Origin: Escherichia sp. E1V33 | GTDB taxonomy: Bacteria > Pseudomonadota > Gammaproteobacteria > Enterobacterales > Enterobacteriaceae | Direction of reading: 5' to 3' | NCBI RefSeq assembly: GCF_004211955.1 | Contig: NZ_RHJI01000015.1 | Span: forward strand, 1-64,000 | Length of the DNA: 64,000 nt | Shown: positions 10,349 through 21,251 of the stretch, in pieces | How positions within the stretch are numbered: the first letter of the stretch is position 1 | Layout of the letters: each line of letters begins with the position of its first letter | Position numbers and translations under genes: made by a program | Notes under the pieces: generated by a model | The model's database searches: none | What the model was told of the DNA's origin: nothing | Seen by the model: the letters and a program-made list of their open reading frames with translations, nothing else

Positions 10349-11362
10349 ATGCGTGTACTGGGTATTGAAACTTCCTGCGATGAAACCGGCATCGCCATTT
10401 ACGACGATGAAAAAGGTTTGTTAGCCAACCAATTGTATAGTCAGGTGAAATTGCACGCTGACTACGGCGGCGTCGTGCCTGAACTGGCCTCCCGCGATCA
10501 TGTGCGTAAAACCGTACCGTTGATCCAGGCGGCGCTAAAGGAGTCTGGTTTAACGGCAAAAGACATTGATGCTGTGGCCTATACCGCAGGCCCTGGATTA
10601 GTCGGCGCGCTACTGGTTGGCGCGACCGTGGGGCGTTCTCTGGCGTTTGCCTGGGACGTTCCGGCGATCCCTGTACACCATATGGAAGGGCATCTGTTAG
10701 CGCCGATGCTGGAAGATAACCCGCCGGAATTTCCGTTTGTTGCGCTGCTGGTTTCCGGCGGTCATACGCAGTTAATCAGCGTGACTGGCATTGGTCAGTA
10801 CGAGCTGCTCGGCGAGTCTATCGATGATGCCGCCGGTGAAGCGTTTGATAAAACCGCGAAGCTGCTGGGGCTGGATTATCCTGGCGGACCGTTACTGTCG
10901 AAAATGGCGGCTCAGGGTACTGCCGGGCGCTTTGTTTTCCCGCGTCCGATGACCGACCGTCCGGGGCTGGATTTCAGCTTTTCTGGTCTGAAAACCTTTG
11001 CGGCGAACACGATTCGTGACAACGGCACCGACGACCAGACGCGTGCTGATATCGCCCGCGCCTTTGAAGATGCGGTGGTCGATACGTTGATGATTAAGTG
11101 TAAGCGTGCGCTGGATCAGACGGGCTTTAAGCGACTGGTAATGGCCGGCGGCGTGAGTGCTAACCGCACGTTACGGGCGAAGCTGGCTGAAATGATGAAA
11201 AAACGCCGCGGCGAAGTGTTCTACGCGCGTCCGGAATTTTGTACTGATAACGGCGCGATGATCGCCTATGCCGGAATGGTGCGGTTTAAAGCAGGCGCGA
11301 CGGCGGATCTCGGCGTTAGCGTGCGTCCACGCTGGCCGCTGGCGGAGCTACCGGCTGCGTAA
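10349..11362 (+). CDS. tsaD: tRNA N6-threonylcarbamoyladenosine transferase subunit
   Basis: 337-aa Kae1/TsaD/Qri7 family protein. With TsaB and TsaE it transfers the threonylcarbamoyl group to A37 of ANN-decoding tRNAs. The ASKHA fold starts at [17 protein letters not shown] (~109-115) gives the two metal-binding histidines. [15 protein letters not shown] and the C-terminal FCTDNGAM complete the active site. Older names are ygjD and gcp. The divergent arrangement with rpsU is typical of enterobacteria. Confidence 0.98.
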
Positions 11363-11370
11363 AACTATTG

Positions 11371-11396
11371 GGTGCCGGAGAGCAGTTTCCGGCACC
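11371..11396. terminator. Inverted repeat between tsaD and ttdT
   Basis: GGTGCCGGA pairs with TCCGGCACC around an 8-nt loop between two convergent genes. There is no T run, so it may act as a transcript-end stabiliser rather than a strong intrinsic terminator. Confidence 0.5.
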
Positions 11397-11404
11397 GTCC
11401 TCAC

Positions 11405-12868
11405 TTAAAGCAATACCACGGGCATCCACAGTAAGCCGGTAATCACCAGCAACACGAGGAAGATCAGCCCAAAAATCGCCCCCAGTCGCCAGTAATCCAC
11501 CGTTGGCAGATAACCACTGCCGTAGTAAATCGGGCTGGGTCCGGTGGCGTATGGTGTAAGAATGCTCCCCAGACCAATTGCCGCGCCAACCATCAGGCAG
11601 AACACCGGCAGCGGGATTTCCGGCATCGCCAGCGCGGCGGCGATCATCATCGGTGCGAGGGCGGAGGTATACGCCGTGGCGCTGGCGAAAAAGTAGCGCA
11701 GTAGATAAAAGACCACAATCAACGCCACCATCACCATCGTTGGCGAATAACCGCTTAAGCTGCCTGCTAACAGTTTGCCAAACCAGCTAATAAAACCGGT
11801 GTTGTTGAGTCCGGTGGCGAGGGTGATAAGCGAGGCTAGCCAGAAGAAAACGTTCCACGCGGCTTTATTACTGACAATGTCGTCCCAGCAGATAATGCGC
11901 AGCAGCAGCATCAGCGCTACCACGCTGTAACCGACCATCGCGGCATCGATATAATCACCGCCGAAAATCCACAGCACCAGCGCGCCTACCATCAGCCCCA
12001 GCATCCGTTTTTCACGCGAACAGAGCGGACCCATTGCCTGCAGTTCCGTCTCAGCCCAGCGCGGCACTTGATCGCCTGACTTCAGTACCGGCGGGTACAG
12101 CACGTAAGCCAGCCAGGGAACCAGCAGAACCAGTAAAATACTGAGCGGCAACATTCCCAGGAACCAGTCGCCCCAACTCAGCGTGGCGTGAGATGCGCTT
12201 TTCATCAGTCCAATTAACAGCAAGTTAGGTGCCATCGCCGTCAGGAAAATGGCGCTGGTCACGCAGTCGGCAACAATCCCCATCCACATGATGTACGAGC
12301 CAATGCTACGTGAACTGCTGTCGTTAGGCTGTGATTGATAGAGCGGCGGTAGGTTACGGATGATGGGATAGATAATCCCCGCACCGCGCGCCGAGTTGGA
12401 CGGTGTTACAGGTGCCAGGATCAGCTCGGAGAACATCACCGCATAGCCGAGAAACAGCGTGCGATGCCCCATCTTTTTCACCAGAATCAGCGCGATACGT
12501 CGCCCCAGCCCGGTTTTTTCATAGCCTGTGCCAAACATAAAGGCGGCGAAAATCAGCCAGATAACCGAATTAGAAAAACCAGAAACAGCCCAGGAGAGGG
12601 ATTTGGCGGTGAACTTAAAGCCTGACTGGGCGAGTTGGTCTTGGCTGAACAGCAGCCACGGCGAAAGAATGGCGATGATGGAGATACCCACCATCGCCAC
12701 CACGGCACCCGGCACGGGTTCGAGGATCAGCCCAACGATCACGCCGGTAAAAACCGCAAAGTAGAGCCAGCTATGACACTCCAGCCCTGCGGGAACCGGA
12801 AGTAGAGCAATAATGGCGATGACCGCCAGCGGCGCAAGGTATCGCCACCATTCAGAGGAAGGTTTCAT
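11405..12868 (-). CDS. ttdT: L-tartrate/succinate antiporter
   Basis: 487-aa inner membrane carrier of the DASS/CitT (divalent anion:Na+ symporter) family with about a dozen hydrophobic helices. It exchanges external L-tartrate for internal succinate during anaerobic tartrate fermentation. APVTPSNSARGAG (~150-163) and ATGPSPIYYGSGYLP near the C terminus are the conserved substrate-site loops of the family. It is downstream of ttdB by 48 bp and is probably cotranscribed as ttdABT. Length equals E. coli TtdT (YgjE). Confidence 0.96.
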   Translation of the reverse strand: MKPSSEWWRYLAPLAVIAIIALLPVPAGLECHSWLYFAVFTGVIVGLILEPVPGAVVAMVGISIIAILSPWLLFSQDQLAQSGFKFTAKSLSWAVSGFSNSVIWLIFAAFMFGTGYEKTGLGRRIALILVKKMGHRTLFLGYAVMFSELILAPVTPSNSARGAGIIYPIIRNLPPLYQSQPNDSSSRSIGSYIMWMGIVADCVTSAIFLTAMAPNLLLIGLMKSASHATLSWGDWFLGMLPLSILLVLLVPWLAYVLYPPVLKSGDQVPRWAETELQAMGPLCSREKRMLGLMVGALVLWIFGGDYIDAAMVGYSVVALMLLLRIICWDDIVSNKAAWNVFFWLASLITLATGLNNTGFISWFGKLLAGSLSGYSPTMVMVALIVVFYLLRYFFASATAYTSALAPMMIAAALAMPEIPLPVFCLMVGAAIGLGSILTPYATGPSPIYYGSGYLPTVDYWRLGAIFGLIFLVLLVITGLLWMPVVLL

Positions 12869-12916
12869 CGTGATAGACCTGCGAAGAAGGAGAGGGGGCG
12901 AGCCTCTCCGTGAGGG

Positions 12917-13522
12917 TTATTTGATGTAATGGACGTGCTCGCAGATCTCTTCCACGATGGGATCGCGGCGTTCGGCGAACAGCTTTTTGTTTTCGGCTAT
13001 CAGGTTGTTTCCGTGGGTATCAATAGAGACAATCAGCGGGCCGAACTCTTTGACCCGGCAGACCCACAGCGACTCCGGCATCCCGAGTTCTGTCCAGTGC
13101 ACTTCTTCAATCTCTTCCACCTGCGTTGCCGCCAGCACCGCGCAGCCTGCCGGGAAAATTACATGTAGCGCCTTGAATTTCTGGCAGCCTTCTTCGGTCA
13201 GCGGCCCCATTCCGCCTTTGCCGACCACCAGTTTCACGCCTGTCTGTTCAATAAACTCACGTTCAAAACTTTCCATACGCATACTGGTTGTCGGGCCAAC
13301 GGACACCATCTCCCATTTGTCGCCGTTTTTGCGCACGATGGGGCCAGCGTGGAAAATCGCTTTGCCGTTGAGATCGTAAGGGATCGGACGTTTGAGTTCG
13401 ATCAAGCGGCGGTGACAAACGTCGCGGCAGGTCACCAGTGTACCGGTCAGGTAGATCACATCGCCGACGCGAATATCTTGCAGATCTTCAGCTTTGATCG
13501 GGGTTGTCAGGATCTTTTTCAT
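12917..13522 (-). CDS. ttdB: L-tartrate dehydratase, beta subunit
   Basis: 201-aa subunit that pairs with TtdA to dehydrate L-tartrate to oxaloacetate. It belongs to the C-terminal domain family of class I fumarases. Conserved features include GPTTSMRME (~90-99) and KGGMG, which contact the substrate. Its start overlaps the ttdA stop by 4 nt, indicating translational coupling. Full length. Confidence 0.97.
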
Positions 13523-14430
13523 AACGCGCTCCGGGTGTGAGACAGATTTTCAAAGGAGAGATCGGCATGAACCAGCAGTGTGCCGCGACGATGCGCCCAG
13601 CAGCCTGTAGAAACAGCAACGCCGATGGTTGACGGATGGCGAGCGGCAGATTCGATATGCACGCCCATCACTGAACTGTTGCCAGTCAGCCCTTGTGGAC
13701 CAATCCCCAGACGGTTGAGTCCTTCTTCCAGGCGTAGCTCCAGCTCTGCCGCTTTTGGATTGGGGTGGCGGCTGCCAATCGGGCGCAAAATGGCTTTACG
13801 CGAGAGTACGGCGGCGGTTTCCACCGAGGTGGCGATGCCCACGCCCACCAGTACCGGTGGACAGGCGTTTACTGCGAGGGTGGAGATATTTTCGAAGACG
13901 AATTTCACCACGCCTTCGTAGCCTTCTGACGGCATTAACACTTTCGAGCGGCCTGGTAGCGTGCAGCCGCCGCCTGCCATGTAAACTTCGATTTCCGCAT
14001 CGTCACCGTCGGGGACGATATCCCAGGTGACCCACGGTACGCCGCTGCCGGTATTTTTGCCTGTGTTCACTTCGTCAAAAATTTCTACCGCATTGTGACG
14101 TAGTGGCGCTTTGACGGTTGCCTCTTCCACGGCTTGTTTGAGTATGCTTTGCAGCTCGCCAAGCAGTGGGAAGCGGGAACCGACTTTAACGAAGAACATA
14201 ATCTCCCCGGTGTCCTGACAGGCAGGACGATTCAGGTCAATCGCTTTTTGCATGTTGTCGAACATCGTATGGTAGATAATTTTCCCCATCGACGACGTTT
14301 CGGCATCCTTTAGCTGTTTTAGTTTATCCACCACGTCATCAGGCATTCGGGTAGAAATCATGGCGGTAAAGTTAGCGACAATCTCCGTCAACTTATTCAC
14401 TGCCTGTTGCTTATTACTTTCGCTCATCAT
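13519..14430 (-). CDS. ttdA: L-tartrate dehydratase, alpha subunit (Fe-S)
   Basis: 303-aa catalytic subunit carrying an oxygen-sensitive [4Fe-4S] cluster, related to the N-terminal domain of class I fumarases. The three expected cluster cysteines occur in ACQDTGE (~71), ACPP (~190) and CWAHRRG (~277). An in-frame upstream start would add 18 residues. I chose MMSESNK because it matches the known protein and follows a reasonable ribosome site. The gene is divergent from ttdR, whose product activates the operon anaerobically with tartrate. Confidence 0.97.
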
Positions 14431-14636
14431 GGCAACTCCAGTTTTTGTATTTGTCTGGAAAAATTCACCGCCACAAACTACCACTAAAAATGTGGTTTTA
14501 TATTTTTTGCCACCGTGAATATGTAATTAACAGTTCGTGAATCAACGCGAAAATAAGAATGAATATTGCGCCAGAGCAGGGAATGGCAATGTTTTGCGAA
14601 ATACACTGCGCTTATCACAACTGCGGATAATTAACG

Positions 14637-15569
14637 ATGCTGAATAGCTGGCCTATAGCCAAAGACTTGCAGGTACTGGTGGAAATCGTCCATAGCGGGA
14701 GTTTTAGTGCCGCAGCGGCAACGCTTGGGCAGACGCCCGCTTTTGTCACCAAACGGATCCAAATCCTTGAAAACACGCTGGCAACGACGTTGCTTAACCG
14801 CTCTGCCCGCGGCGTGGCGCTGACTGAGAGCGGCCAACGTTGCTATGAACATGCGCTGGAAATCCTCACCCAATATCAGCGACTGGTTGATGATGTCACG
14901 CAAATCAAAACGCGCGCGGAAGGGATGATCCGTATTGGCTGTAGTTTTGGTTTTGGGCGCAGCTATATTGCGCCAGCCATTACTGAGTTGATGCGCAATT
15001 ATCCTGAACTCCAGGTGCATTTTGAGTTGTTCGATCGGCAAATTGATTTAGTGCAGGATAATATTGATCTGGATATTCGTATTAATGATGATATTCCTGA
15101 TTATTATATTGCGCATCTGTTAACGAAAAACAAAAGAATATTATGTGCAGCACCTGAGTATCTGCAAAAATATCCCCAGCCACAATCCTTACAGGAATTA
15201 AGTCGTCATGACTGTCTGGTGACTAAAGAACGCGATATGACCCATGGAATATGGGAGTTGGAAAATGGTCAGGAGAAAAAGTCGGTGAAGGTTAGCGGGC
15301 ATCTTTCCTCCAACAGCGGCGAGATTGTTCTGCAATGGGCGCTGGAAGGGAAAGGAATAATGCTGCGTTCTGAGTGGGATGTGCAGCCCTTTCTGGCCAG
15401 CGGTAAGTTGGTGCGGGTGTTGCCGGAATATGCGCAAAGCGCCAATATCTGGGCTGTTTACCGGGAGCCGCTCTATCGCAGCATGAAATTACGTGTCTGC
15501 GTTGAATTTCTGGCAGCATGGTGCCAGCAACGGCTGGGCAAGCCCGACGAAGGCTATCAGGTCATGTAG
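14637..15569 (+). CDS. ttdR: LysR-type activator of the ttd operon
   Basis: 310-aa LysR family regulator. The N-terminal winged HTH ([20 protein letters not shown], ~9-28) is followed by a periplasmic-binding-like effector domain. It is divergently placed to ttdABT with a 206-bp gap, the classic LysR layout, and in E. coli (YgiP/TtdR) it induces ttd genes in response to tartrate under anaerobiosis. The gap is AT rich. I could not identify the operator by eye. Confidence 0.95.
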   Translation: MLNSWPIAKDLQVLVEIVHSGSFSAAAATLGQTPAFVTKRIQILENTLATTLLNRSARGVALTESGQRCYEHALEILTQYQRLVDDVTQIKTRAEGMIRIGCSFGFGRSYIAPAITELMRNYPELQVHFELFDRQIDLVQDNIDLDIRINDDIPDYYIAHLLTKNKRILCAAPEYLQKYPQPQSLQELSRHDCLVTKERDMTHGIWELENGQEKKSVKVSGHLSSNSGEIVLQWALEGKGIMLRSEWDVQPFLASGKLVRVLPEYAQSANIWAVYREPLYRSMKLRVCVEFLAAWCQQRLGKPDEGYQVM

Positions 15570-15581
15570 ATCCACCAGAAA

Positions 15582-16199
15582 TCACTCGGGATCTTTTTCG
15601 CGCTTTCTTTTGAATTTCGTCCAGATTTTTGTCTCCTGGTGACGCCACAGACGCTGGATGTTGTCATGATGACGAAGCAGGATCAGGCAAGAGAGCATCG
15701 AAACCGGGAAGGTGAATTGTGGCTTAAACCACCAGACATAAAACGGAGCAATCAGTGCGCTGACAATCGCTCCCAGCGACGAATATCCACTCAATAGCAC
15801 AGTAAGCAGCCAGGTCCCCGCCATCACGCCAGTTAGATCCCAACCGATTGGGGCAATAGCGCCAAAAGCGGTGGCAACGCCTTTTCCCCCTTTAAAACCG
15901 AAGAAAATGGGCCAGATGTGTCCAAGACAGGCGGCAATCGCAATTAATCCCAGCCAAAAGGGGCTGACGCCTAATTCATATGCCCCCCAGACAGGCAACA
16001 TACCTTTTAGAACGTCAAAGATCAGCACTGCTACGGCTGCTCCTTTGCCACCCATGCGTAAAACGTTGGTCGCGCCAGGATTACCAGAGCCGCTGGTTCG
16101 CGGGTCGGGCAAGCCACAAAGGCGGCAAACCAGAATGGCACTGGAAATGGAGCCGCAGAGGTACGCGATGAGGATCATTCCAGGCGCGATTGCACTCAT
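15582..16199 (-). CDS. plsY: Acyl-phosphate glycerol-3-phosphate acyltransferase
   Basis: 205-aa integral membrane enzyme that makes lysophosphatidate from acyl phosphate and glycerol-3-phosphate. GSGNPGATN (~37-45), GHIWPIF and [10 protein letters not shown] are the three cytoplasmic active-site motifs of the PlsY family. The open frame extends 43 codons upstream, but MSAIAPGM is the family start. The C-terminal tail is unusually basic ([11 protein letters not shown]). It is divergent from folB. Confidence 0.97.
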   Translation of the reverse strand: MSAIAPGMILIAYLCGSISSAILVCRLCGLPDPRTSGSGNPGATNVLRMGGKGAAVAVLIFDVLKGMLPVWGAYELGVSPFWLGLIAIAACLGHIWPIFFGFKGGKGVATAFGAIAPIGWDLTGVMAGTWLLTVLLSGYSSLGAIVSALIAPFYVWWFKPQFTFPVSMLSCLILLRHHDNIQRLWRHQETKIWTKFKRKREKDPE

Positions 16200-16304
16200 A
16201 AGCTGTTCCGTTTTGAAAATTCGTGTTAAACGATGAATCTGTGGATAATACGCACATTTCGCCGGAAGTGGTATCCGGGTTAGCCAAAAAGCGAGCAGGT
16301 CGTG

Positions 16305-16673
16305 ATGGATATTGTATTTATAGAGCAACTTTCGGTAATCACCACTATTGGTGTTTACGACTGGGAACAGACCATCGAACAGAAATTAGTGTTCGATATC
16401 GAAATGGCGTGGGATAACCGTAAAGCGGCAAAAAGCGATGATGTGGCGGATTGCCTCAGTTACGCCGACATTGCAGAAACGGTGGTCAGTCACGTCGAGG
16501 GGGCGCGTTTTGCACTGGTGGAACGCGTGGCGGAAGAGGTGGCGGAACTGCTGTTAACACGCTTTAACTCGCCGTGGGTGCGTATCAAACTCAGCAAGCC
16601 TGGCGCTGTGGCGCGGGCGGCGAATGTCGGCGTCATCATTGAGCGTGGCAATAATCTGAAAGAAAATAATTAA
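16305..16673 (+). CDS. folB: Dihydroneopterin aldolase
   Basis: 122-aa folate pathway enzyme that cleaves and epimerises dihydroneopterin. The T-fold subunit starts [11 protein letters not shown], and the KLSKPGA segment near residue 100 holds the active-site lysine. A GTG one codon upstream (16302) is also open, but the ATG at 16305 is the known start. Full length for the family. Confidence 0.97.
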   Translation: MDIVFIEQLSVITTIGVYDWEQTIEQKLVFDIEMAWDNRKAAKSDDVADCLSYADIAETVVSHVEGARFALVERVAEEVAELLLTRFNSPWVRIKLSKPGAVARAANVGVIIERGNNLKENN

Positions 16674-16763
16674 TTTTACAGCTGTTAAACCAAACGCTTA
16701 TAACCTGGTCATACTGCAGTAGTTCGGACAAGCGTTACATTTTTATAATTTAGGGGTTTATTG

Positions 16764-17585
16764 ATGAGCGATATGCACTCGCTGCTGGTGGCGGCAATCC
16801 TGGGTGTGGTCGAAGGATTGACAGAGTTTTTGCCGGTATCCAGCACGGGCCACATGATTATTGTGGGCCATTTGTTGGGGTTTGAAGGCGACACGGCAAA
16901 AACCTTTGAAGTCGTTATCCAGTTAGGATCAATTCTGGCTGTAGTAGTGATGTTCTGGCGGCGTCTGTTTGGCCTGATTGGCATTCACTTTGGTCGTCCG
17001 CCGCAGCACGAAGGTGAAGGCACGGGGCGTTTAACGCTGATCCACATTTTGCTGGGGATGATTCCCGCGGTGGTACTGGGGCTGTTGTTCCACGACACGA
17101 TTAAGTCATTGTTTAACCCGATAAATGTCATGTATGCGCTGGTCGTTGGCGGTCTGTTGCTGATTGCCGCCGAATGCCTGAAACCAAAAGAACCGCGTGC
17201 GCCGGGCCTGGATGATATGACCTATCGGCAGGCGTTTATGATTGGCTGCTTCCAGTGTCTGGCGCTGTGGCCGGGGTTCTCTCGCTCCGGAGCGACCATT
17301 TCTGGTGGGATGCTGATGGGCGTGAGTCGTTACGCAGCTTCTGAGTTCTCGTTCCTGCTGGCGGTGCCGATGATGATGGGCGCAACGGCGCTTGATCTCT
17401 ACAAAAGCTGGGGCTTCCTGACAACCGGCGATATCCCGATGTTTGCCGTTGGGTTTATCACTGCCTTCGTAGTGGCGCTGATAGCGATTAAAACCTTCCT
17501 GCAATTGATTAAGCGCATTTCGTTTATCCCGTTCGCCATTTATCGCTTTATTGTGGCGGCTGCGGTGTATGTCGTGTTCTTTTAA
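16764..17585 (+). CDS. uppP: Undecaprenyl-diphosphatase (bacitracin resistance)
   Basis: 273-aa multi-pass inner membrane phosphatase (also bacA) that recycles undecaprenyl diphosphate to the monophosphate lipid carrier for peptidoglycan and O-antigen. [10 protein letters not shown] (~21-30) and [13 protein letters not shown] (~173-185) are the two catalytic motifs. The start is the ATG at 16764, and the TTG codon just before it is also in frame. A TAGGGG ribosome site precedes it. A BIME follows. Confidence 0.97.
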   Translation: MSDMHSLLVAAILGVVEGLTEFLPVSSTGHMIIVGHLLGFEGDTAKTFEVVIQLGSILAVVVMFWRRLFGLIGIHFGRPPQHEGEGTGRLTLIHILLGMIPAVVLGLLFHDTIKSLFNPINVMYALVVGGLLLIAAECLKPKEPRAPGLDDMTYRQAFMIGCFQCLALWPGFSRSGATISGGMLMGVSRYAASEFSFLLAVPMMMGATALDLYKSWGFLTTGDIPMFAVGFITAFVVALIAIKTFLQLIKRISFIPFAIYRFIVAAAVYVVFF

Positions 17586-17630
17586 TTGAGGAATAGTGTC
17601 AGATGCCTGTAATTGTCCACGATTGCGTTG

Positions 17631-17751
17631 GCCGGATAAGGCGTTCACGCCGCATCCGGCAATCAACGCCTGATGCGACGCTCGCGCGTCTTATCAGGCC
17701 TACAACTGTCGTTGACATGTAGCCGGATAAGGCGTTTACGCCGCATCCGGC
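17631..17751. repeat. BIME: three REP/PU units
   Basis: Three imperfect palindromes of the REP type lie at 17631-17660 (GCCGGATAAGGCGTTCACGC...), 17668-17699 (GCCTGATGCGACGC...) and 17722-17751. They alternate in type and sit between the convergent genes uppP and cca. Such units stabilise transcript ends and can bind gyrase, Pol I or IHF depending on subtype. Confidence 0.95.
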
Positions 17752-17765
17752 AAAACGCCCAACCC

Positions 17766-19004
17766 TCATTCAGGCTTTGGGCAACGTTGTTCCTTCCAGT
17801 TGGCTACCGCTGCAATCCGACGGCGGGTCAGCTCTTCGCGGATCTCCACACCTTTAAATCCCGCTTCAACGACGGCTTTTGTCGGCACTGACAGTGCCAC
17901 TTCCCAGGCTTCGCGCAACCAGCGGCCTTGCGGGTAGTCCGCCGATTCAAAACCGGTTCTGCCGCGCACGTCAGCCTCGCTGGTCAGCGCCAGTTGCTCG
18001 ACACGCTGCGGTTTACGCCAGGCGTCAATGGAATCAAACAATTTAACAATGGTTTTCGGGTTCAGCATTGGGAAGGTGTGAATGAGATCGTGAAACTCAG
18101 CCACCAGTTTGGCTAAGTCACGAATTTCATTAGGCACGCGCAGACGCTGGCATAGTTGTTCCACTAACTTCACTCCCGCCGGACCGTGACCGTGATGACG
18201 CGGCCAAAGCTCTGGCGGCGTCAGTCCTTTACCGAGATCGTGGCATAACGTCGCGAAACGGACATCAACCTGCGGACTCAGCATCGCCGCCATCGAGAGC
18301 GTCATTAAGGTGTGAACACCTGTGTCGATTTCCGGATGCCATTTGGCGGGGGCCGGAACGCCGAATAATGCGTCAATTTCCGGGAATAAAACGCGCAGTG
18401 CGCCGCAATCGCGCAGCACCTGGAAGAACACCTGTGGATTGCGGGTGGTGAGAGCGCTTTCCGTCTCTTTCCACACCCGTTCTGGCGTCAGGTGTTCCAG
18501 TTCGCCCGCATGGGTCATTTCGCGCATTAGCGCCAGAGTTTCATCCGCAATACGAAAACCGAGGTGGGCATAACGCGCAGCAAAACGCGCCACGCGCAGT
18601 ACGCGTAACGGATCTTCGCCAAAAGCGGGGGAAACATGGCGTAACAGACGATTTTGCAGATCGCCCAGACCGTTGTACGGGTCGATAATCTCGCCGTCAC
18701 CGTCCTGGGCTAGCGCATTAATGGTCAGATCGCGACGCTTAAGATCATCTTCCAGTGTGACATCCGGCGCGGCATAACAGGTAAAACCAGTATAACCGGA
18801 GCCGGATTTCCGTTCGGTACGTGCCAGCGCATACTCTTCATGCGTTTGCGGATGCAGAAAAACAGGAAAATCGCGACCTACCTGCTGGTAGCCCGCGTCG
18901 AGCATCTCCTGTGGCGTACTGCCGACCACCACCCAATCTCTGTCTTTGACCGGTAGCCCTAACAATGCATCCCGTACCGCACCACCGACCAGATAAATCT
19001 TCAC
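17766..19004 (-). CDS. cca: CCA-adding tRNA nucleotidyltransferase, HD domain
   Basis: 412-aa multifunctional enzyme that adds or repairs tRNA 3' CCA ends. The N-terminal nucleotidyltransferase core has [10 protein letters not shown] and DRDW with the metal aspartates (~21 and 23), then DLTINALA and [16 protein letters not shown]. The C-terminal half contains an HD phosphohydrolase motif (CHDLGKG, ~255) with 2',3'-cyclic phosphodiesterase and phosphatase activity in E. coli. Full length. It is 63 bp downstream of ygiM on the same strand. Confidence 0.97.
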   Translation of the reverse strand: MKIYLVGGAVRDALLGLPVKDRDWVVVGSTPQEMLDAGYQQVGRDFPVFLHPQTHEEYALARTERKSGSGYTGFTCYAAPDVTLEDDLKRRDLTINALAQDGDGEIIDPYNGLGDLQNRLLRHVSPAFGEDPLRVLRVARFAARYAHLGFRIADETLALMREMTHAGELEHLTPERVWKETESALTTRNPQVFFQVLRDCGALRVLFPEIDALFGVPAPAKWHPEIDTGVHTLMTLSMAAMLSPQVDVRFATLCHDLGKGLTPPELWPRHHGHGPAGVKLVEQLCQRLRVPNEIRDLAKLVAEFHDLIHTFPMLNPKTIVKLFDSIDAWRKPQRVEQLALTSEADVRGRTGFESADYPQGRWLREAWEVALSVPTKAVVEAGFKGVEIREELTRRRIAAVANWKEQRCPKPE

Positions 19005-19067
19005 GCCATCTTCCCTTCGTCAAATACACAATTCCTAATAATAAGACAGTGCAACGAAGAAGGCGAT

Positions 19068-19688
19068 TTAGTTCATCCAGCGATCTTTGCGTTTGCGCGT
19101 TGGGATCAGGTGCGGCAGTATCAGACCGAGCAGCAAGCCAAGCCCCAGCACTCCGCCGCCATACATAAACCATTGCATGATGATGGTGCGCTGTTTGTCA
19201 TCTAACTGCACGCTGGCGGCATCGACCTTTTTCTGTGCGACAATCAGCTCGTTTTTCAGTTTCTGATTTTCTTCTTTTAACCCGTTGATCACGCTGTCAC
19301 TTTGCGCCACTTTTTGCTGCATTTCTGCAGTGCGCTGATTCCAGGTGTTATCAATATTGGTGAGCTTATCGGTCAGCGTTTTGACCTGATTTTCCAGTAC
19401 TGGTACACGGGTGCGCAGGCTTGGCTCGGTATTAAGCTCTTTTAACGGGATCCAGGCGGTACGGCCGGAGCTGTCTTTCACCTGGGCATAATTGGTGTTG
19501 GCGTCAGTTTGTAATAAGGTTACTTCCTCGCCCGCGTTAACCGTGCCCACGAGGCGATAATTATCCCCCGGACCGCTACGGACCCAGGTGTTTAGTTCGT
19601 CAGAAACATAGCGCTTTTCTTCGGCGTGCGAGACGGCAGTGGCGCTAAGTGCAAGTATAGTTAATCCGATCAGGCGTAATTTTGGCAT
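19068..19688 (-). CDS. ygiM: SH3-domain signal-peptide membrane protein YgiM
   Basis: 206-aa protein with a Sec signal peptide (first ~22 residues), a bacterial SH3 domain at ~27-85 (YVSDELNTWVRSGPG, WIPLKEL), a coiled coil at ~95-165 and one C-terminal transmembrane helix (~172-192) ending in a basic tail (PTRKRKDRW). This predicts a periplasmic, membrane-anchored protein. Molecular function is not established to my knowledge. A cell-envelope role is inferred from the SH3 domain. It is divergent from ygiF. Confidence 0.93.
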   Translation of the reverse strand: MPKLRLIGLTILALSATAVSHAEEKRYVSDELNTWVRSGPGDNYRLVGTVNAGEEVTLLQTDANTNYAQVKDSSGRTAWIPLKELNTEPSLRTRVPVLENQVKTLTDKLTNIDNTWNQRTAEMQQKVAQSDSVINGLKEENQKLKNELIVAQKKVDAASVQLDDKQRTIIMQWFMYGGGVLGLGLLLGLILPHLIPTRKRKDRWMN

Positions 19689-19927
19689 CAGGCTGTCGTT
19701 ATTGTCTGGGAAAGTGGAACGATAGTAGTGGCATCAGTGTCGCTACGCAAAGCATTCGCTATCAATCGGAATCCTCTGTGTCAGGTGCCACAGCTTCAAT
19801 CTTTTACGCCCGTCAAATTGCCCGTTGCATGGCAATTTGGCGCAAAATACTATCTACTGACAAAAAAGATCGCATTAAGTTCGCCGTTCATCGTCACTAA
19901 TGTGACATAACCGGATAAGTAAAGGCC

Positions 19928-21229
19928 ATGGCTCAGGAAATCGAATTAAAGTTTATTGTTAATCACAGTGCCGTTGAGGCGTTGCGTGACCATCTCAATA
20001 CGCTGGGCGGCGAGCACCATGACCCCGTGCAGTTGCTGAATATTTACTACGAAACGCCGGATAACTGGCTGCGTGGGCACGACATGGGCTTACGTATTCG
20101 TGGCGAAAACGGTCGCTATGAGATGACCATGAAAGTCGCAGGAAGAGTGACAGGCGGCTTACACCAGCGCCCGGAATATAATGTGGCGTTGAGCGAACCG
20201 ACGCTTGACCTGTCGCAGTTGCCGACGGAAGTCTGGCCGAACGGCGAATTACCTGCCGATCTCGCTTCCCGCGTACAACCGCTGTTCAGCACCGATTTTT
20301 ATCGCGAAAAATGGCTGGTGGAAGTAGATGGCAGCCAGATTGAAATCGCCCTCGACCAGGGCGAGGTGAAGGCCGGAGAATTTGCTGAACCTATCTGCGA
20401 GCTGGAACTGGAACTACTTAGCGGCGATACGCGCGCGGTGCTGAAACTGGCAAACCAACTGGTATCGCAAACTGGTTTACGCCAGGGCAGCCTGAGCAAG
20501 GCGGCGCGTGGCTATCATCTGGCGCAGGGTAATCCTGTGCGTGAAATCAAACCCACCACCATTTTGCATGTTGCGGCAAAAGCTGATGTAGAGCAGGGGC
20601 TGGAAGCGGCGCTAGAGCTGGCGTTAGCGCAATGGCAGTACCATGAAGAGTTGTGGATACGCGGCAACGAGGCGGCGAAAGAGCAGGTGCTGGCAGCAAT
20701 CGGCCTGGTTCGCCATACCCTGATGCTGTTCGGGGGGATCGTGCCGCGTAAAGCGAGTACTCACTTACGTGATCTGCTGACTCAATGCGAGGCGACCATT
20801 GCTTCTGCAGTTTCGGCCGTGACGGCGGTTTATTCTACCGAAACGGCAATGGCGAAACTGGCGCTGACCGAATGGCTGGTGACTAAAGCCTGGCAGCCGT
20901 TTTTAGATGCCAAAGCACAGGGCAAAATTAGTGATTCCTTTAAACGCTTTGCCGATATCCATCTCTCTCGCCATTCCGCTGAATTGAAAAGCGTTTTTTG
21001 CCAGCCTTTGGGCGATCGCTACCCTGACCAGTTACCGCGCCTGACGCGTAGTATTGACTCAATACTGCTGCTGGCCGGTTACTACGATCCTCTCGTCGCG
21101 CAAGCCTGGCTGGAGAACTGGCAGGGGCTGCGTCACGCCATTGCGAGCGGGCAACGCATTGAAATTGAACATTTCCGCAATGAGGCAAACAATCAGGAAC
21201 CGTTCTGGTTGCACAGCGGAAAACGTTAA
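19928..21229 (+). CDS. ygiF: Inorganic triphosphatase, CYTH + CHAD domains
   Basis: 433-aa two-domain protein. The N-terminal CYTH domain begins with the ExExK signature (EIELKF, ~4-9) and forms the tunnel-type triphosphatase that hydrolyses PPPi. The C-terminal CHAD domain (~215-420) is a helical, histidine-containing domain that binds polyphosphate in related proteins. It lies 22 bp upstream of glnE and is probably cotranscribed. Confidence 0.95.
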   Translation: MAQEIELKFIVNHSAVEALRDHLNTLGGEHHDPVQLLNIYYETPDNWLRGHDMGLRIRGENGRYEMTMKVAGRVTGGLHQRPEYNVALSEPTLDLSQLPTEVWPNGELPADLASRVQPLFSTDFYREKWLVEVDGSQIEIALDQGEVKAGEFAEPICELELELLSGDTRAVLKLANQLVSQTGLRQGSLSKAARGYHLAQGNPVREIKPTTILHVAAKADVEQGLEAALELALAQWQYHEELWIRGNEAAKEQVLAAIGLVRHTLMLFGGIVPRKASTHLRDLLTQCEATIASAVSAVTAVYSTETAMAKLALTEWLVTKAWQPFLDAKAQGKISDSFKRFADIHLSRHSAELKSVFCQPLGDRYPDQLPRLTRSIDSILLLAGYYDPLVAQAWLENWQGLRHAIASGQRIEIEHFRNEANNQEPFWLHSGKR

Positions 21230-21251
21230 TCTGGCAAGGATAAAATCGCTT

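Noticed and set aside
17631-17751. Possible CRISPR-like repeat series
   Set aside because: The repeated units are palindromic REP elements with alternating orientation and irregular, very short spacing. There are no unique spacers and no cas genes nearby.
21054-21251. Longer N terminus for GlnE
   Set aside because: The extra 66 codons overlap the end of ygiF in another frame. The family start MKPLSSPLQ gives the standard 946 aa.
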